DNA from: Nocardia acididurans
GTDB taxonomy: Bacteria; Actinomycetota; Actinomycetes; Mycobacteriales; Mycobacteriaceae
Length of the DNA stretch: 64,000 nucleotides
Direction of reading: 5' to 3'
NCBI RefSeq assembly: GCF_016741815.1
Contig: NZ_JAERRJ010000012.1
Span: forward strand, 248,001-312,000
Under the pieces are notes generated by a model. That model worked only from the letters and a program-made list of their open reading frames with translations, was not told where the DNA came from and did not search any database. A program made the position numbers and the translations under genes. Numbering within the stretch: the first letter of the stretch is position 1; each line of letters opens with the position of its first letter. Below are positions 18,216-26,888 of this stretch, one piece after another.

Positions 18216-20251
18216 TTGCGTACCTCTCGATCGCGCCGGGCCAGCTCGGCGTACATGTTGTTGTACGCGGCCAGCTCCGCGTCGTCGTCGCGGTCGGCGG
18301 CGCGGTCGAGCCGGGTGGCCAGCCGGTTGTCGCTCCTGGACCATTGGATGAGCAGTGCGAGCATCACCACCACGAGCGGGATTTCACCGCTCGCCCAGGC
18401 CAGGCTGCCGCCGGTGTGCTGATCGTCGAGCAGGTTGCCGTTCCAGCCCAGGCCCAGCGACCGGTAGAACCATCCGCCCAGCACCGTGTTCATGCTCATC
18501 AGCGCGATGCCGAAGAACGCGTGGAAGGGCAGTGATCCGAACACCATGCCCACCTTGGTGAGCGGTTCCACCTGCCGCGGTTTCGGGTCGATGCCGATGA
18601 CCACCCAGTAGAAGAGGTATCCGCTGAGCAGGAAGTGCGCGTTCATGATCAGGTGCGCGCCGTGTGAGCCGACGTACTTGTCGAAGATGCCGCCCAGGTA
18701 CAGCGCGTAGAACCCGGCGACGAAGAACACCGAGGCCACCACGGGCTGAGTCATGAAGCGCGACACCGGATTGTGCACGGCCGCCAGAATCCATTCGCGC
18801 GGTCCGGGCGGCTGCTGTTTGCCAGCGGGCGCGATGGCCCGCAGCGCCAGCAGCACCGGCCCGCCCAGTGCGAACAGGATGGGCGCGAGCATGGACAGCA
18901 TCATGTGCTGCACCATGTGCATGCTGAACATGGCGGGCGCGTATCGCCCGATTCCGGAGCTGGTGGCGACGAGCAGCACCAGGCAGCCCGACATCCAGGC
19001 GATGGTGCGCCCCACCGGCCAGGCGTCACCACGGCGGCGCAGTCGCACTACGCCCCGCAGATACAGAACGGCCAGCACGATAGCGAGGGTGCCGAAGATG
19101 AGGTCGAAGCGCCAGTCGAACGCGATGCGCGCGACGGTGGGCGGCCCGGCCAGGTTGTAGCCGATCTCGACTTCGGCAGGTGTCGGGACGGTGCGCAGTT
19201 CCGGCGGCGGCGTACGGCCCAGACCGACGGCGAGGCCGATGGTCGCCGCGAAGATCAGCGCCTCGACTCCGGCGAATCGGATGAGCGCGCCGCGATCCTT
19301 CGGATCCTTCTCCAATGCCGGAATTGCCCGCTGCCGCTGCAGGAATCCGATGACGCCGAGCATCGCCAGCGCGACCGCCTTGGCTACGACGAGCCGTCCA
19401 TAGGTGGTGGCGAACAGTTCATCCGCGGGCACCCGAACCCAGGCGTTGATCACACCACTGATCGCGATCACCGCGAATGAGATGGTCGCCACCTTCGAGA
19501 ACCGCCGCGTCGCGAGGCCCGTGTACTTCCCGTCGCGCAGCGCGTAGGCGAGCACCGCGAACAGCCCGCCCACCCAGAAACAGGCCGCGAGCAGATGCAG
19601 GATCAGGCTGTTGGTCGCGACATCATGCGACCCGCCGGCGGCGGAATGCCCGGTCAGCGCCACCGGTAGCAGGCAGATCACCGAGCCCCACAGCAGCACC
19701 GGCGTCCACCCCCACCGCAGCGCCACCCGGCACCCGATGGCCAGCACCGCCACGAAAAGGATTGTCAGCCGCCAGGATCCGGCCACATCGACCTGATCGG
19801 CGGCGCGCCACACCGCTTCGGGACGCAGCGAGTCGAGGAAAGGTTGCCCGGTGGTGTCCGACAGCGTGAGCGGCACCAGCAGCGCCGACGCCCCCGCCCA
19901 CACCAGCGCGAAATTCCCGGCGCGCCGCAGCGCCCGGAACCCGCCCACATCCAGCAGCCCGTTCTCCTGCGGCGGCACGAAGAACGCCGCGAACATCAGC
20001 GACCCGACCGTCAACGCCGCAGCAAGATCAGCCACAGCCCGCACCGCGGGCAACCCGTACGTCGTGAGCGGCCCCGGATCCGGAATCCCCAGCAGCGTCA
20101 ACGCCTGCGACGCCGACAACCCCACCACCAGCGCCGCAACCACCGCAGAAACCGCAACCCCCATGGCGGCAACCACCGCGAACGTCCCACCGGACCCCGC
20201 TCGATTCACCTCAACGCCACTACTTGCGGACGGGTCCTGCGACGACGACAT
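18212..20251 (-). CDS. CopD-CtaG fusion, cytochrome oxidase assembly / copper protein
   Basis: A polytopic membrane protein of about 680 residues with two domains. The N-terminal half (about 25-370) is CopD-like (copper resistance D, LAACFWVGGLFAVLAYALRDG); the C-terminal half (about 380-660) is CtaG_Caa3-like with SMHMVQHMMLSMLAPILFALG and later MNAHFLLSGYLFYW. His/Met residues on these helices are likely copper ligands. The same fusion occurs in mycobacteria (Rv0102 type), where it is linked to copper delivery to aa3 oxidase. ATG 20251 is chosen (MSSSQDPSASSG); the first helix begins about residue 25. It is the first gene of a unit with the PLP dehydratase. Confidence 0.87.
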   Translation of the reverse strand: MSSSQDPSASSGVEVNRAGSGGTFAVVAAMGVAVSAVVAALVVGLSASQALTLLGIPDPGPLTTYGLPAVRAVADLAAALTVGSLMFAAFFVPPQENGLLDVGGFRALRRAGNFALVWAGASALLVPLTLSDTTGQPFLDSLRPEAVWRAADQVDVAGSWRLTILFVAVLAIGCRVALRWGWTPVLLWGSVICLLPVALTGHSAAGGSHDVATNSLILHLLAACFWVGGLFAVLAYALRDGKYTGLATRRFSKVATISFAVIAISGVINAWVRVPADELFATTYGRLVVAKAVALAMLGVIGFLQRQRAIPALEKDPKDRGALIRFAGVEALIFAATIGLAVGLGRTPPPELRTVPTPAEVEIGYNLAGPPTVARIAFDWRFDLIFGTLAIVLAVLYLRGVVRLRRRGDAWPVGRTIAWMSGCLVLLVATSSGIGRYAPAMFSMHMVQHMMLSMLAPILFALGGPVLLALRAIAPAGKQQPPGPREWILAAVHNPVSRFMTQPVVASVFFVAGFYALYLGGIFDKYVGSHGAHLIMNAHFLLSGYLFYWVVIGIDPKPRQVEPLTKVGMVFGSLPFHAFFGIALMSMNTVLGGWFYRSLGLGWNGNLLDDQHTGGSLAWASGEIPLVVVMLALLIQWSRSDNRLATRLDRAADRDDDAELAAYNNMYAELARRDREVRK

Positions 20252-20452
20252 CCCCCCAGGGTAGTTCGGAGCACCGGTCCGTACTCCCCGGGGGTTTCCG
20301 GTCCCCCGGTCTGTCCAGCCGCTCCGACGCGCCGAACAGTTGCTGGACGACGCCCCATTGCCTATCTGGACGCTCGCTATACTCAAGTCGCTGGACACCA
20401 CGATCGGAATCGGTCATGGTGGTTGGTGGTCATCGCCCGCGATGCCCACCAT

Positions 20453-20526
20453 GCCTCCGTAGCTCAGTTGGATAGAGCAAGGGCCTTCTAATCCCTAGGT
20501 CGCAGGTTCGATTCCTGCCGGGGGCG
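20453..20526 (+). tRNA. tRNA-Arg(TCT)
   Basis: A 74-base cloverleaf. The acceptor is GCCTCCG (20453-20459) with CGGGGGC (20519-20525), including one G-T pair; the D stem is GCTC/GAGC; the anticodon loop is CTTCTAA with anticodon TCT at 20487-20489; the T arm is GCAGG-TTCGATT-CCTGC; the discriminator is G. CCA is not encoded. The last pair of the anticodon stem (C20484 opposite T20492) is a mismatch. It marks the end of the conserved block; decayed DNA follows. Confidence 0.95.
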
Positions 20527-20798
20527 CTTTTCATGGGTGACCTGCGCGAATATCGCCAGGTTCACTCATACCCGTACCAAGCGGCGCTCAAACAGCCAGG
20601 AACTTTCAAGGTTGGACTCATGAGTCGGGAACGATCTCGACGCCATCCCAGAGCTGTTGGGGCACTTCAGAACCGAGCTTCGGCGAGCGCACCGAGCCAA
20701 GTCGACCATCGAGACCCCCAACGCCTCCAGCCACCCTGCAGCGCGTCGTCGGCGGTCAGTAGACACCGCCCGAACAAGAGCTCGAGTAGCGGCTAGAT

Positions 20799-21930
20799 GT
20801 GCAGCGACATACCGGCCATGTGCGCAGCAGGTTTGCGTCCAGATGTTCAGTAGCCGAAGCGTTGGATGACACGCGGGTTGTCACGATCAATGGCGCACGA
20901 CAGTCGGGCAAGAGCACTCTCGCGCAACTAGTGGCCTCTACTCGAGGTCCCGTTCGCTCACTGACCCTGGATGATCCTGTCGCGTTGCGGGCCGCGGAAG
21001 AGGATCCGGTCGGGTTCATCGAGCACGACGGGCTCCTGGTCATCGACGAAGTACAGCGAGCGACCGGGCTCTTTCTGCCGATCAAGGCTGATGTGGACGC
21101 TGATCCACGCCCAGGGCGTTTCCTGCTCACCGGCTCGGCGCAGGTTCTCGCGCTGAAGTCACTGCCGGATGCGTTGCCAGGGCGCATGGAGACGATCGAA
21201 CTGTGGCCCTTCTCCCAGGGCGGTGCGGCGCACCGACCGACGCCGGGCCGCGTTCTTCGAGAGCTACCTGGACACTCTCATCAAACGTGACGTTCAGGAA
21301 ATCTCCGCGATCGAACGAACGCCTCAGCGTCGGAAGCTGTTGCAGTTGCTTGCTGTTCGAAGCGCTAACCTACTGGTCCCTGCGACTCTTTCCGGCGAAC
21401 TCGACCTGCATCGCTCCTCCGTAACCCGCTATCTGGCACTACTCGAAACCGTATTCCTCATCAAGACCATCCCCGCGTGGTCCGGCGGCTCAACCTATCG
21501 CGCAATCGGCACCCCCAAACTCGCCTTCGTCGACACGGGTCTGCTGTGCCATCTGCTGGGCCAGGGGCCCGCTCGACTCGCCGACCTCGGCGGCGCAGCC
21601 GGCGCCGTTCTCGAGAACTTCGTCCTGATGGAACTCGCGCGCCAACTCACCTGGAACGAAGAGCGCGCGACACTGTGGCACTACCGCACGAAAGACAAGG
21701 TCGAGGTGGACGCCGTGCTCGAAGCAGCCGACGGCCGTGTAATCGGCATCGAGGTCAAATCCGCCGCGACCCTCCACAAATCCGATTTCGCCGGACTCCG
21801 CCATCTCCAGGAACGACTCGGCAATCGCTTCACCGCTGGATACGTCCTCTACTCCGGGCAGCACTCCCTGTCCTTCGGCGATCGCCTCCGCGCACTTCCC
21901 ATCGAAACACTCTGGCAGGCCACACCATAG
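20799..21930 (+). pseudogene. frameshifted, internally deleted AAA ATPase of the DUF4143 family
   Basis: Two frames together spell one ATP-binding protein. The first (20799-about 21230) has Walker A GARQSGKST, Walker B LLVIDEVQ and LLTGSAQVLALKSLPDALPG, then ELWPFSQG. The second (about 21255-21930, another frame) resumes at FFESYLDTLIKRDVQEIS and continues through the DUF4143 domain to VLYSGQHSLSFGDRLRALP. In intact family members roughly 50 residues lie between SQGE and the FFESYL helix; here they are gone and the phase is shifted, so the gene is probably inactive. The N-terminal end before VAEALDDTRVV also looks damaged. These ATPases often behave as accessory, mobile genes of unknown role. 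Confidence 0.85.
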
Positions 21931-22152
21931 GCAATCGGGCGGTGACCACCACGCGGCCAACGACTTTCGCAGTGCAACGGAAGAACCTCAGCCCTGATCT
22001 CCAGTAGGCAACCGGAGCACCAGGCCTGGCTGCGAACAAGCACGAGACCGAGCCTGATCCGCCACAAAGCACTTTCAAGATCGTCCAACGCGACGCGGTT
22101 CACCTAGGGGGACTGATCGACCGGAAAGCCCAGGCCATGGTGGCCGATACCA

Positions 22153-22191
22153 GATGCGTTGCCAGGGCGCATGGGGACGATCGAGCTGTGG
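22153..22191 (+). pseudogene. 39-bp remnant of a second DUF4143 ATPase copy
   Basis: Bases 22153-22191 repeat 21168-21206 with two mismatches and would encode DALPGRMGTIELW before an immediate TAA. It lies in the otherwise empty 21931-22227 stretch, in the same orientation. This points to a former tandem copy now lost. Nothing else recognisable is in this gap. Confidence 0.75.
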
Positions 22192-22227
22192 TAACGCGGA
22201 CGGCGGCTGGGGGCCGACTGTGCTGGT

Positions 22228-23343
22228 TCAGCGGGGGAGGCGGAGGTCTGCGCGGTAGCCGTGGGTGGGGGTGGGGGCGGAAGTGAATGTGCCGCCTAGT
22301 AGTTCGGCTCGTTCGGCGAGGCCTACGAGGCCGTGGTGGGAGCTGGGGAGGGGGACGGCTGGGCGGGTGGGGCGGGTGTTGGTGATGGTGACGGAGAGGT
22401 GGTCGGCGGTGTGGGCGAGGTGGACTGTGGCGGTGGCGCCGGGGGCGTGTTTGCGGACGTTGGTGAGGGCTTCCTGGACTGTTCGGTAGATGGTGCGTTG
22501 GGTGGGGGCGGGGAGGTCGGCGGGGAGGTCGCCGGTCAGGTGGACTTCTATTCCGCTGGAGGCGAGGAGTTTTCGGAGGTCGGCGAGGGTGGGTTGGGGG
22601 GTCAGGTCGGTGGTTTGGCCGCCTGCTGCTCGGAGAAGGGTGACCATGTGGCGCAATTCTTCGAGGGTGTCGACGCTGAGGCCGCGGATGGTGCGTGCGG
22701 CTTCGGCTACTTCGGGGTCGGGTGCGGCGACCTGTAGGGCGCCTGCGCGGACGGCTATGAGGCTGACCTGGTGGGCTACTACGTCGTGCATTTCGCGGCC
22801 GATTTGCGCGCGTTCGCGGGCGAGGGCGGCTTGGGCGTGGAGGTGGCGTTCGTGGTCGCGGGCCTGTTCGATTTCGGTCAGGCGGGCCGACAGCTCGCGG
22901 CGGGTTTGCATGAGCTGGCCGAGGAGGACGGGTGCGCCCGCCCAGGCGAGCGAGTAGGCGAAGCTGACCAGGGTTTCGGGGCGGCTGTCGACCGGGGTGC
23001 CCGGGGGCCAGGGCGCGGAGGCGGCGATCGATGTGGCCAGGACCGCGGCTGCCAGCAGTGCGCGGTTCTTGGTGCGGTCGGCCAGGGTGTAGAGGGCGAT
23101 GGCGGGTGCCGCGAGGTAGGCCAGCATCCAGCTCGCGGGCAGGGTGAGGAGGTAGGCGAGCAGGGGCCGGCGGCGGCGCAGCAGCAGGCCGGCGCAACCG
23201 ATTCCGGCCATGATGTAGTGCTCGCGGGAGGTGATGTCGCCGTCGACGATCACGTCGGCGATCGCTATGGCGACGAGCAGGATGTCGATGAGCCGGGGCG
23301 GTAGGCGGGTCAGGGCAGTGAGGCCACGCGCTGGGCGGGTCAT
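22228..23343 (-). CDS. NarL-type sensor histidine kinase (HisKA_3)
   Basis: A 371-residue membrane kinase. Four or five N-terminal hydrophobic segments (about residues 15-145), then HisKA_3 with the phospho-acceptor in REMHDVVAHQVSLIAVRAG (about 195) and a HATPase domain (VQEALTNVRKHAPGATATV, then HHGLVGLAERAELLGG). It should autophosphorylate and pass phosphate to the regulator encoded just upstream; the ATG overlaps that gene's stop (ATGA at 23340-23343). The stimulus is unknown; the lack of a large extracellular loop suggests membrane or intramembrane sensing, as in DesK/LiaS types. The divergent DUF418-type gene is a possible target. Confidence 0.88.
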   Translation of the reverse strand: MTRPARGLTALTRLPPRLIDILLVAIAIADVIVDGDITSREHYIMAGIGCAGLLLRRRRPLLAYLLTLPASWMLAYLAAPAIALYTLADRTKNRALLAAAVLATSIAASAPWPPGTPVDSRPETLVSFAYSLAWAGAPVLLGQLMQTRRELSARLTEIEQARDHERHLHAQAALARERAQIGREMHDVVAHQVSLIAVRAGALQVAAPDPEVAEAARTIRGLSVDTLEELRHMVTLLRAAGGQTTDLTPQPTLADLRKLLASSGIEVHLTGDLPADLPAPTQRTIYRTVQEALTNVRKHAPGATATVHLAHTADHLSVTITNTRPTRPAVPLPSSHHGLVGLAERAELLGGTFTSAPTPTHGYRADLRLPR

Positions 23344-23987
23344 GACAGCAGGCCCGCGCGCTGGGCGAGCAGGGCGGCCTGGACTCGGCTGGTCACCCTC
23401 AGTTTGGTGAAGATGGCACTGACGTGGTCTTTCACGGTGCCGACGCTCAGGTGCAGGCGCTGGCCGATCTCGGCGTTGGGCAGACCTTCGGCGAGTAGGA
23501 CCAGTACTGCCCGCTCGCGGTCGGAGAGCCGGCGCACGTGAGCGACTTCGGCGTCGATCGCGGCGGCGGCGCTCGGTTCCACGGTGCGCAGTAGTGCGGC
23601 CGAGACCTTGGGGGACAGCACCACTCCCCCGGCCGCGAGGGTGCGGGTGAGTTGGGCGAGTTGTTCGGGCTCGGTGTCCTTGAGGACGAAACCCGCTGCG
23701 CCGGAACGTAATGCGGACAGGATGTAGTCGTCGGTGTCGAAGGTGGTGAGCATGGCCACGACCGGGGGATCGGCCATTTCGCGGATGTGGCGCAGGATTG
23801 TCAGGCCGTCGATATCGGGCATGCGGATGTCGAGCAGGACGACGTCGGGCCGGGTGCGTTCGACCGCGTCCAGTGCCGCCGATCCGGTCGCCGTCGCGAC
23901 GACCTCGATATCGGCGGCCGCGTTGAGGATCAGCTCGAAACCGGACCGCACCAGCGCCTCGTCGTCCACGACCAGCACCCGAATCAC
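23340..23987 (-). CDS. NarL/LuxR-type response regulator
   Basis: A 215-residue response regulator. The receiver domain has VVDDEALVRSG (acidic pocket), VVLLDIRMPDIDG (phospho-Asp), MLTTFDTDD (Thr switch) and FVLKDTEPE (Lys). The C-terminal LuxR helix-turn-helix is at about 148-210 (LSDRERAVLVLLAEGLPNAE, then SVGTVKDHVSAIFTKL). It is the first gene of a unit with the kinase. The 23988-24196 gap to the divergent membrane-protein gene probably holds both promoters. Confidence 0.92.
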   Translation of the reverse strand: MIRVLVVDDEALVRSGFELILNAAADIEVVATATGSAALDAVERTRPDVVLLDIRMPDIDGLTILRHIREMADPPVVAMLTTFDTDDYILSALRSGAAGFVLKDTEPEQLAQLTRTLAAGGVVLSPKVSAALLRTVEPSAAAAIDAEVAHVRRLSDRERAVLVLLAEGLPNAEIGQRLHLSVGTVKDHVSAIFTKLRVTSRVQAALLAQRAGLLS

Positions 23988-24196
23988 CCGCTACACCCAC
24001 TCCCACGCCACGGCCAACTGTTTTTCTGCCCTGTCAGCCTAGATCCGCCCTGCTCACAGCGGTGCTTGCGACCTGAACTGCAGCCGGGTGGCGGGGTGGA
24101 TCCAGCCGGTCGGCGGTGTGACGGCAGCCCGGCGGCGAAGCCTTCCGGACGCTTGCCGGATACCTGCGGAGCTGGGCGTTCTCAACGCTGAATGCC

Positions 24197-25435
24197 ATGA
24201 CACACAACGCTTCCGCGACTTCTGTCGGTGGCGGGCCCGGTGCCGCGATGTCGACGACCGACCGGCCGGGGACGGTCACGGGAACGGCGCAGACGGGCGT
24301 ACGGTTGCTCGGAGTCGATCTCGCGCGCGGGCTCGCGGTGCTCGGCATGTACGCCGCGCATGTGGGCCCGGATCCGGCCTCGGGCGGTGTCCTCGGGTTC
24401 ACGATGGAGCTGACGCACGGCCGATCCTCGGCGCTGTTCGCGTTCCTGGCGGGCTTCTCGATCATCTTGATCGTCGGGCGGCGGACCCCGAAGACCGGAC
24501 GGTCCGGCCGGCAGGCTGTCGTGAAGGTGCTGGTGCGGGCGGCAATTCTGCTCGCACTCGGCACCGCGCTGACCGCCCTCGGGACCGACGTGGAGGTGAT
24601 CCTCGCCTACTACGGGCTCTTCTTCCTGCTGGCCCTCCCCCTGTACCGACTGCGGGCCACCACTTTGGCGGCGATTGCGGCGATCAGCGCAATCGTCCTG
24701 CCGCAGTTGTGGTTTCGGGTGATCAACGCCGACCCGAGATGGTTCGACACGATCAATCGATTCGATCCGCTGGCGTGGGCGAGCGGTCGAGGTGAACCCC
24801 TCGACGCACCCGGCGGCCTCGTCGGACTCCTGTTCACCGGAAGCTATCCGGCACTGAGTTGGCTGCCGTTCGTCGTCGCGGGCATGGCGGTCGCACGCCT
24901 CGATCTGTCCGCCCGGCTGATCCGCCGACGCGTCCTGACAACCGGAATCGCGCTGGCCGTCCTCGGCTACGCCGGATCGGCACTGGCGCTGCGTCTGGTG
25001 CCCGGCACGGTCCCCTCGACCGGAATCCTGGATGCCCCGTGGTGGTCGGACCTGGCCCCGGAACAACCCGGCTGGCGGCATCAACTGGTAGCGGTCCCGC
25101 ACAGCGAGACCACCCTGTCGGTCCTCGCGAACACCGGCGTGGCGATGGTGGTCTCGATCGCCTGCCTCATCGCGTGCGACCGATTCCACACCTTCCGGCG
25201 GATCACCGCACCACTGATCGCAGCGGGCAGTATGTCGTTGACGGCCTACGTATTCCACATCGCCGTGATCGCCGTGATCGGCTTCCACACCCTGCCCGCC
25301 GATTCGCTACCCGCACTTCTCGGGTTGAGCGCGTTCGTCCTCTTGTTCGCCTTCTGCTGGTCACGGCTGTTCCGCCGCGGCCCGCTGGAATGGCTGCTGC
25401 ACCGAGCGACCCTGGTGGCCGAGCGAGTCCGCTGA
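24197..25435 (+). CDS. DUF418/heparan-acetyltransferase-like membrane protein
   Basis: A protein of about 412 residues with around ten membrane helices. The N-terminal region (RLLGVDLARGLAVLGMYAAHVGP, landmark VDLARG) matches the heparan-alpha-glucosaminide N-acetyltransferase/DUF1624 type, and the C-terminal region (APLIAAGSMSLTAYVFHIAVIAVIG, landmark GSMSLTAY) matches DUF418. Such proteins are membrane acyltransferase-like with unknown substrates. An alternative ATG lies at 24248, closer to the conserved part; neither start has a strong Shine-Dalgarno. It is transcribed divergently from the two-component pair. Confidence 0.82.
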   Translation: MTHNASATSVGGGPGAAMSTTDRPGTVTGTAQTGVRLLGVDLARGLAVLGMYAAHVGPDPASGGVLGFTMELTHGRSSALFAFLAGFSIILIVGRRTPKTGRSGRQAVVKVLVRAAILLALGTALTALGTDVEVILAYYGLFFLLALPLYRLRATTLAAIAAISAIVLPQLWFRVINADPRWFDTINRFDPLAWASGRGEPLDAPGGLVGLLFTGSYPALSWLPFVVAGMAVARLDLSARLIRRRVLTTGIALAVLGYAGSALALRLVPGTVPSTGILDAPWWSDLAPEQPGWRHQLVAVPHSETTLSVLANTGVAMVVSIACLIACDRFHTFRRITAPLIAAGSMSLTAYVFHIAVIAVIGFHTLPADSLPALLGLSAFVLLFAFCWSRLFRRGPLEWLLHRATLVAERVR

Positions 25436-25459
25436 CCCGGATTGCGCCGCAGACGGGAA

Positions 25460-25795
25460 TCAGGCTGGGTCGGAGCAGATTTCGGCCCACTCGGCAGACC
25501 AGGCATCCAACGGCGCCAGCGCCTCGCGCAGGCGGGCACCCAGCGGTGTGAGTTCGTAACCTGCTGGGCTGGAGGCGATTACGGCCGCTCGGGTCAGTTC
25601 GGTCAGGCGTTGGTAGAGGACGCTGGAGGAGAGACCTTCGCAGCGAGCCAGTAGCGGGCGGGGGCCCACCGGGCCGTCTCGGAGTTCCCAGATGATGCGG
25701 AGGGTCCAGCGCCGGCCGAGGAGATCGAGCGCCGCCATGAGGGGGCGGCCGGTGGTCGAGCCTCGTACCGGACGGCCCGGTTGGGGGGTTGGCAT
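25460..25795 (-). CDS. HxlR-family transcriptional regulator
   Basis: A 111-residue winged-helix regulator of the HxlR (MarR-like) type: MAALDLLGRRWTLRIIWELRDGPVG, RCEGLSSSVLYQRLTELTRA and the wing GYELTPLGARL. HxlR proteins often sense reactive electrophiles or redox state and repress a divergent gene. Here the divergent partner is an AhpD/CMD-like gene with a CxxC pair, and two copies of an inverted repeat lie between them (25821-25873). It lacks the usual conserved Cys near the N-terminus, so direct thiol sensing is not evident. Confidence 0.88.
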   Translation of the reverse strand: MPTPQPGRPVRGSTTGRPLMAALDLLGRRWTLRIIWELRDGPVGPRPLLARCEGLSSSVLYQRLTELTRAAVIASSPAGYELTPLGARLREALAPLDAWSAEWAEICSDPA

Positions 25796-25820
25796 CGGAC
25801 TCCTGTGATCGATCAGGGTT

Positions 25821-25873
25821 GTGTTTCTATTTTCGAAACACTAGCATTCGAGGTGTTTCTATTTTCGAAACGT
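25821..25873. promoter_or_regulatory. double HxlR operator in the divergent promoter
   Basis: Two near-identical elements: arms GTGTTTC and GAAACAC around TATTTTC (25821-25841, perfect 7-bp arms), and GTGTTTC-TATTTTC-GAAACGT (25853-25873, five inner pairs kept). The starts are 32 bp apart, about three helical turns, so two dimers would sit on one face. They lie between the start codons of the HxlR gene (25795) and the CMD gene (25884). The second lies 10 bp before the CMD ATG, suited to repression. Confidence 0.75.
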
Positions 25874-25883
25874 TGGAGTCGAG

Positions 25884-26471
25884 ATGGCCAGGATCGCGCC
25901 GCTGGAACCGCCCTACGATGACGAGACGGGGGCGCTGCTGGCGCGGATGATGCCTGGGGCGGAACCTATTTCGCTGTTCCGGATGTTCGCGCGCAAGCCG
26001 CCGATGGCCGGCGCCATGCATGTGTGGGGGCGGTACGAGCTCGGGCGGGAACTGTCGCTCAGCCGGCGGGAGCGGGAACTGGTGATCGATCGGACGTGCG
26101 CCCGATGCGGGTGCGAGTACGAGTGGGGCGTGCATATCGCGATCTTCGCCGAGCGCGCGGGAATCACCGCGGAGCAGCAGACGTCCCTGACGCACGGAAG
26201 TCACGAAGATCCCTGTTGGACAAGACAATCCGAGCGACTGCTGCTGGAGGCCGTGGACGCGCTCCACGATCACAGCGATATCGGTGACGAGTTGTGGGCG
26301 CGGCTGGCCCAGGTCTTCGATGAACAGCAGCTGATGGATCTGCTGCTGTTGTGTGGGTGGTACCACGCCATCAGCTTCACCGCGCGGGCCACACGGTTGG
26401 AGTCCGAACCGGGGACGCCCCGTTTCCGCGATGTACTTCCGGAGTCCGCGCTGCGCCGCGAGCAGGGATGA
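25884..26471 (+). CDS. carboxymuconolactone decarboxylase / AhpD-like protein
   Basis: A 195-residue all-helical protein of the CMD/AhpD superfamily: SLSRRERELVIDRTCARCGCEYEWGVHIAIF (landmarks RERELVI, CARC, EWGVH) supplies the paired Cys and downstream His used for peroxidase or thiol-relay chemistry in AhpD-like proteins. A second helical repeat ends with LLLCGWYHAISFTARA. The substrate is unknown. It is divergent from an HxlR regulator and shares its operator region, so induction by an electrophile, quinone or oxidant is plausible but unproven. Confidence 0.82.
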   Translation: MARIAPLEPPYDDETGALLARMMPGAEPISLFRMFARKPPMAGAMHVWGRYELGRELSLSRRERELVIDRTCARCGCEYEWGVHIAIFAERAGITAEQQTSLTHGSHEDPCWTRQSERLLLEAVDALHDHSDIGDELWARLAQVFDEQQLMDLLLLCGWYHAISFTARATRLESEPGTPRFRDVLPESALRREQG

Positions 26472-26530
26472 GCGAGCTCGGGCCGATGGTGCGCTGTGAT
26501 CGACCGGATCGGCGCGGTTAGGCTGAACCG

Positions 26531-26881
26531 ATGCCCCTGGTCGAAGTGGTTCACGCGCCCGATGTCCCCGAGTCCGTGCTGCGGAAGCTGAGTGAGGCAC
26601 TGCCGCATCTGATCTCGCTGGCGGTGGAATGCCCGGAGGAGCCCTATGACGGCGATCTGCAGCCGGGGGATGTGGAGATCCGGTTTCGTGCCCTCGGGCC
26701 GCTGGATCGTTGTGGGCTGCCGGTGGTCATCGAGATCCGGTCCAAGTATTTCGAGAGCCGGGCGGGCAATCGGCAGGAGCGGGTGGATCTGCTGCACGAG
26801 CGGATCGAATCCGCTACCGGGCTGGCGGATTTCGGCATCTACCTGTCGCTGCCCGTCGCGGCGTGGGCGCAGACCGAATAG
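26531..26881 (+). CDS. tautomerase-like small protein
   Basis: A 116-residue protein starting Met-Pro-Leu-Val-Glu-Val. The Pro-2, which becomes Pro-1 after Met removal, followed by a beta strand, and the late block ERVDLLHERIESATGL plus FGIYLSLP, fit the tautomerase/MIF beta-alpha-beta fold. No close family is recognised, and the assignment rests on fold pattern only. The central insert DGDLQPGDVEIRFRALGP is polar. It stands alone between the CMD gene and a convergent membrane gene. Confidence 0.55.
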   Translation: MPLVEVVHAPDVPESVLRKLSEALPHLISLAVECPEEPYDGDLQPGDVEIRFRALGPLDRCGLPVVIEIRSKYFESRAGNRQERVDLLHERIESATGLADFGIYLSLPVAAWAQTE

Positions 26882-26888
26882 GGCGGGG

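Noticed and set aside
20453..22227. Integrated element with attachment sites at the tRNA-Arg
   Set aside because: No partial repeat of the tRNA 3' end and no integrase or phage gene were found in the window; only decay of an ATPase gene is visible.
22100..23197. Minus-strand Pro/Arg-rich frame over the histidine kinase
   Set aside because: Out-of-phase shadow of the kinase gene; composition is Pro/Arg/His only.
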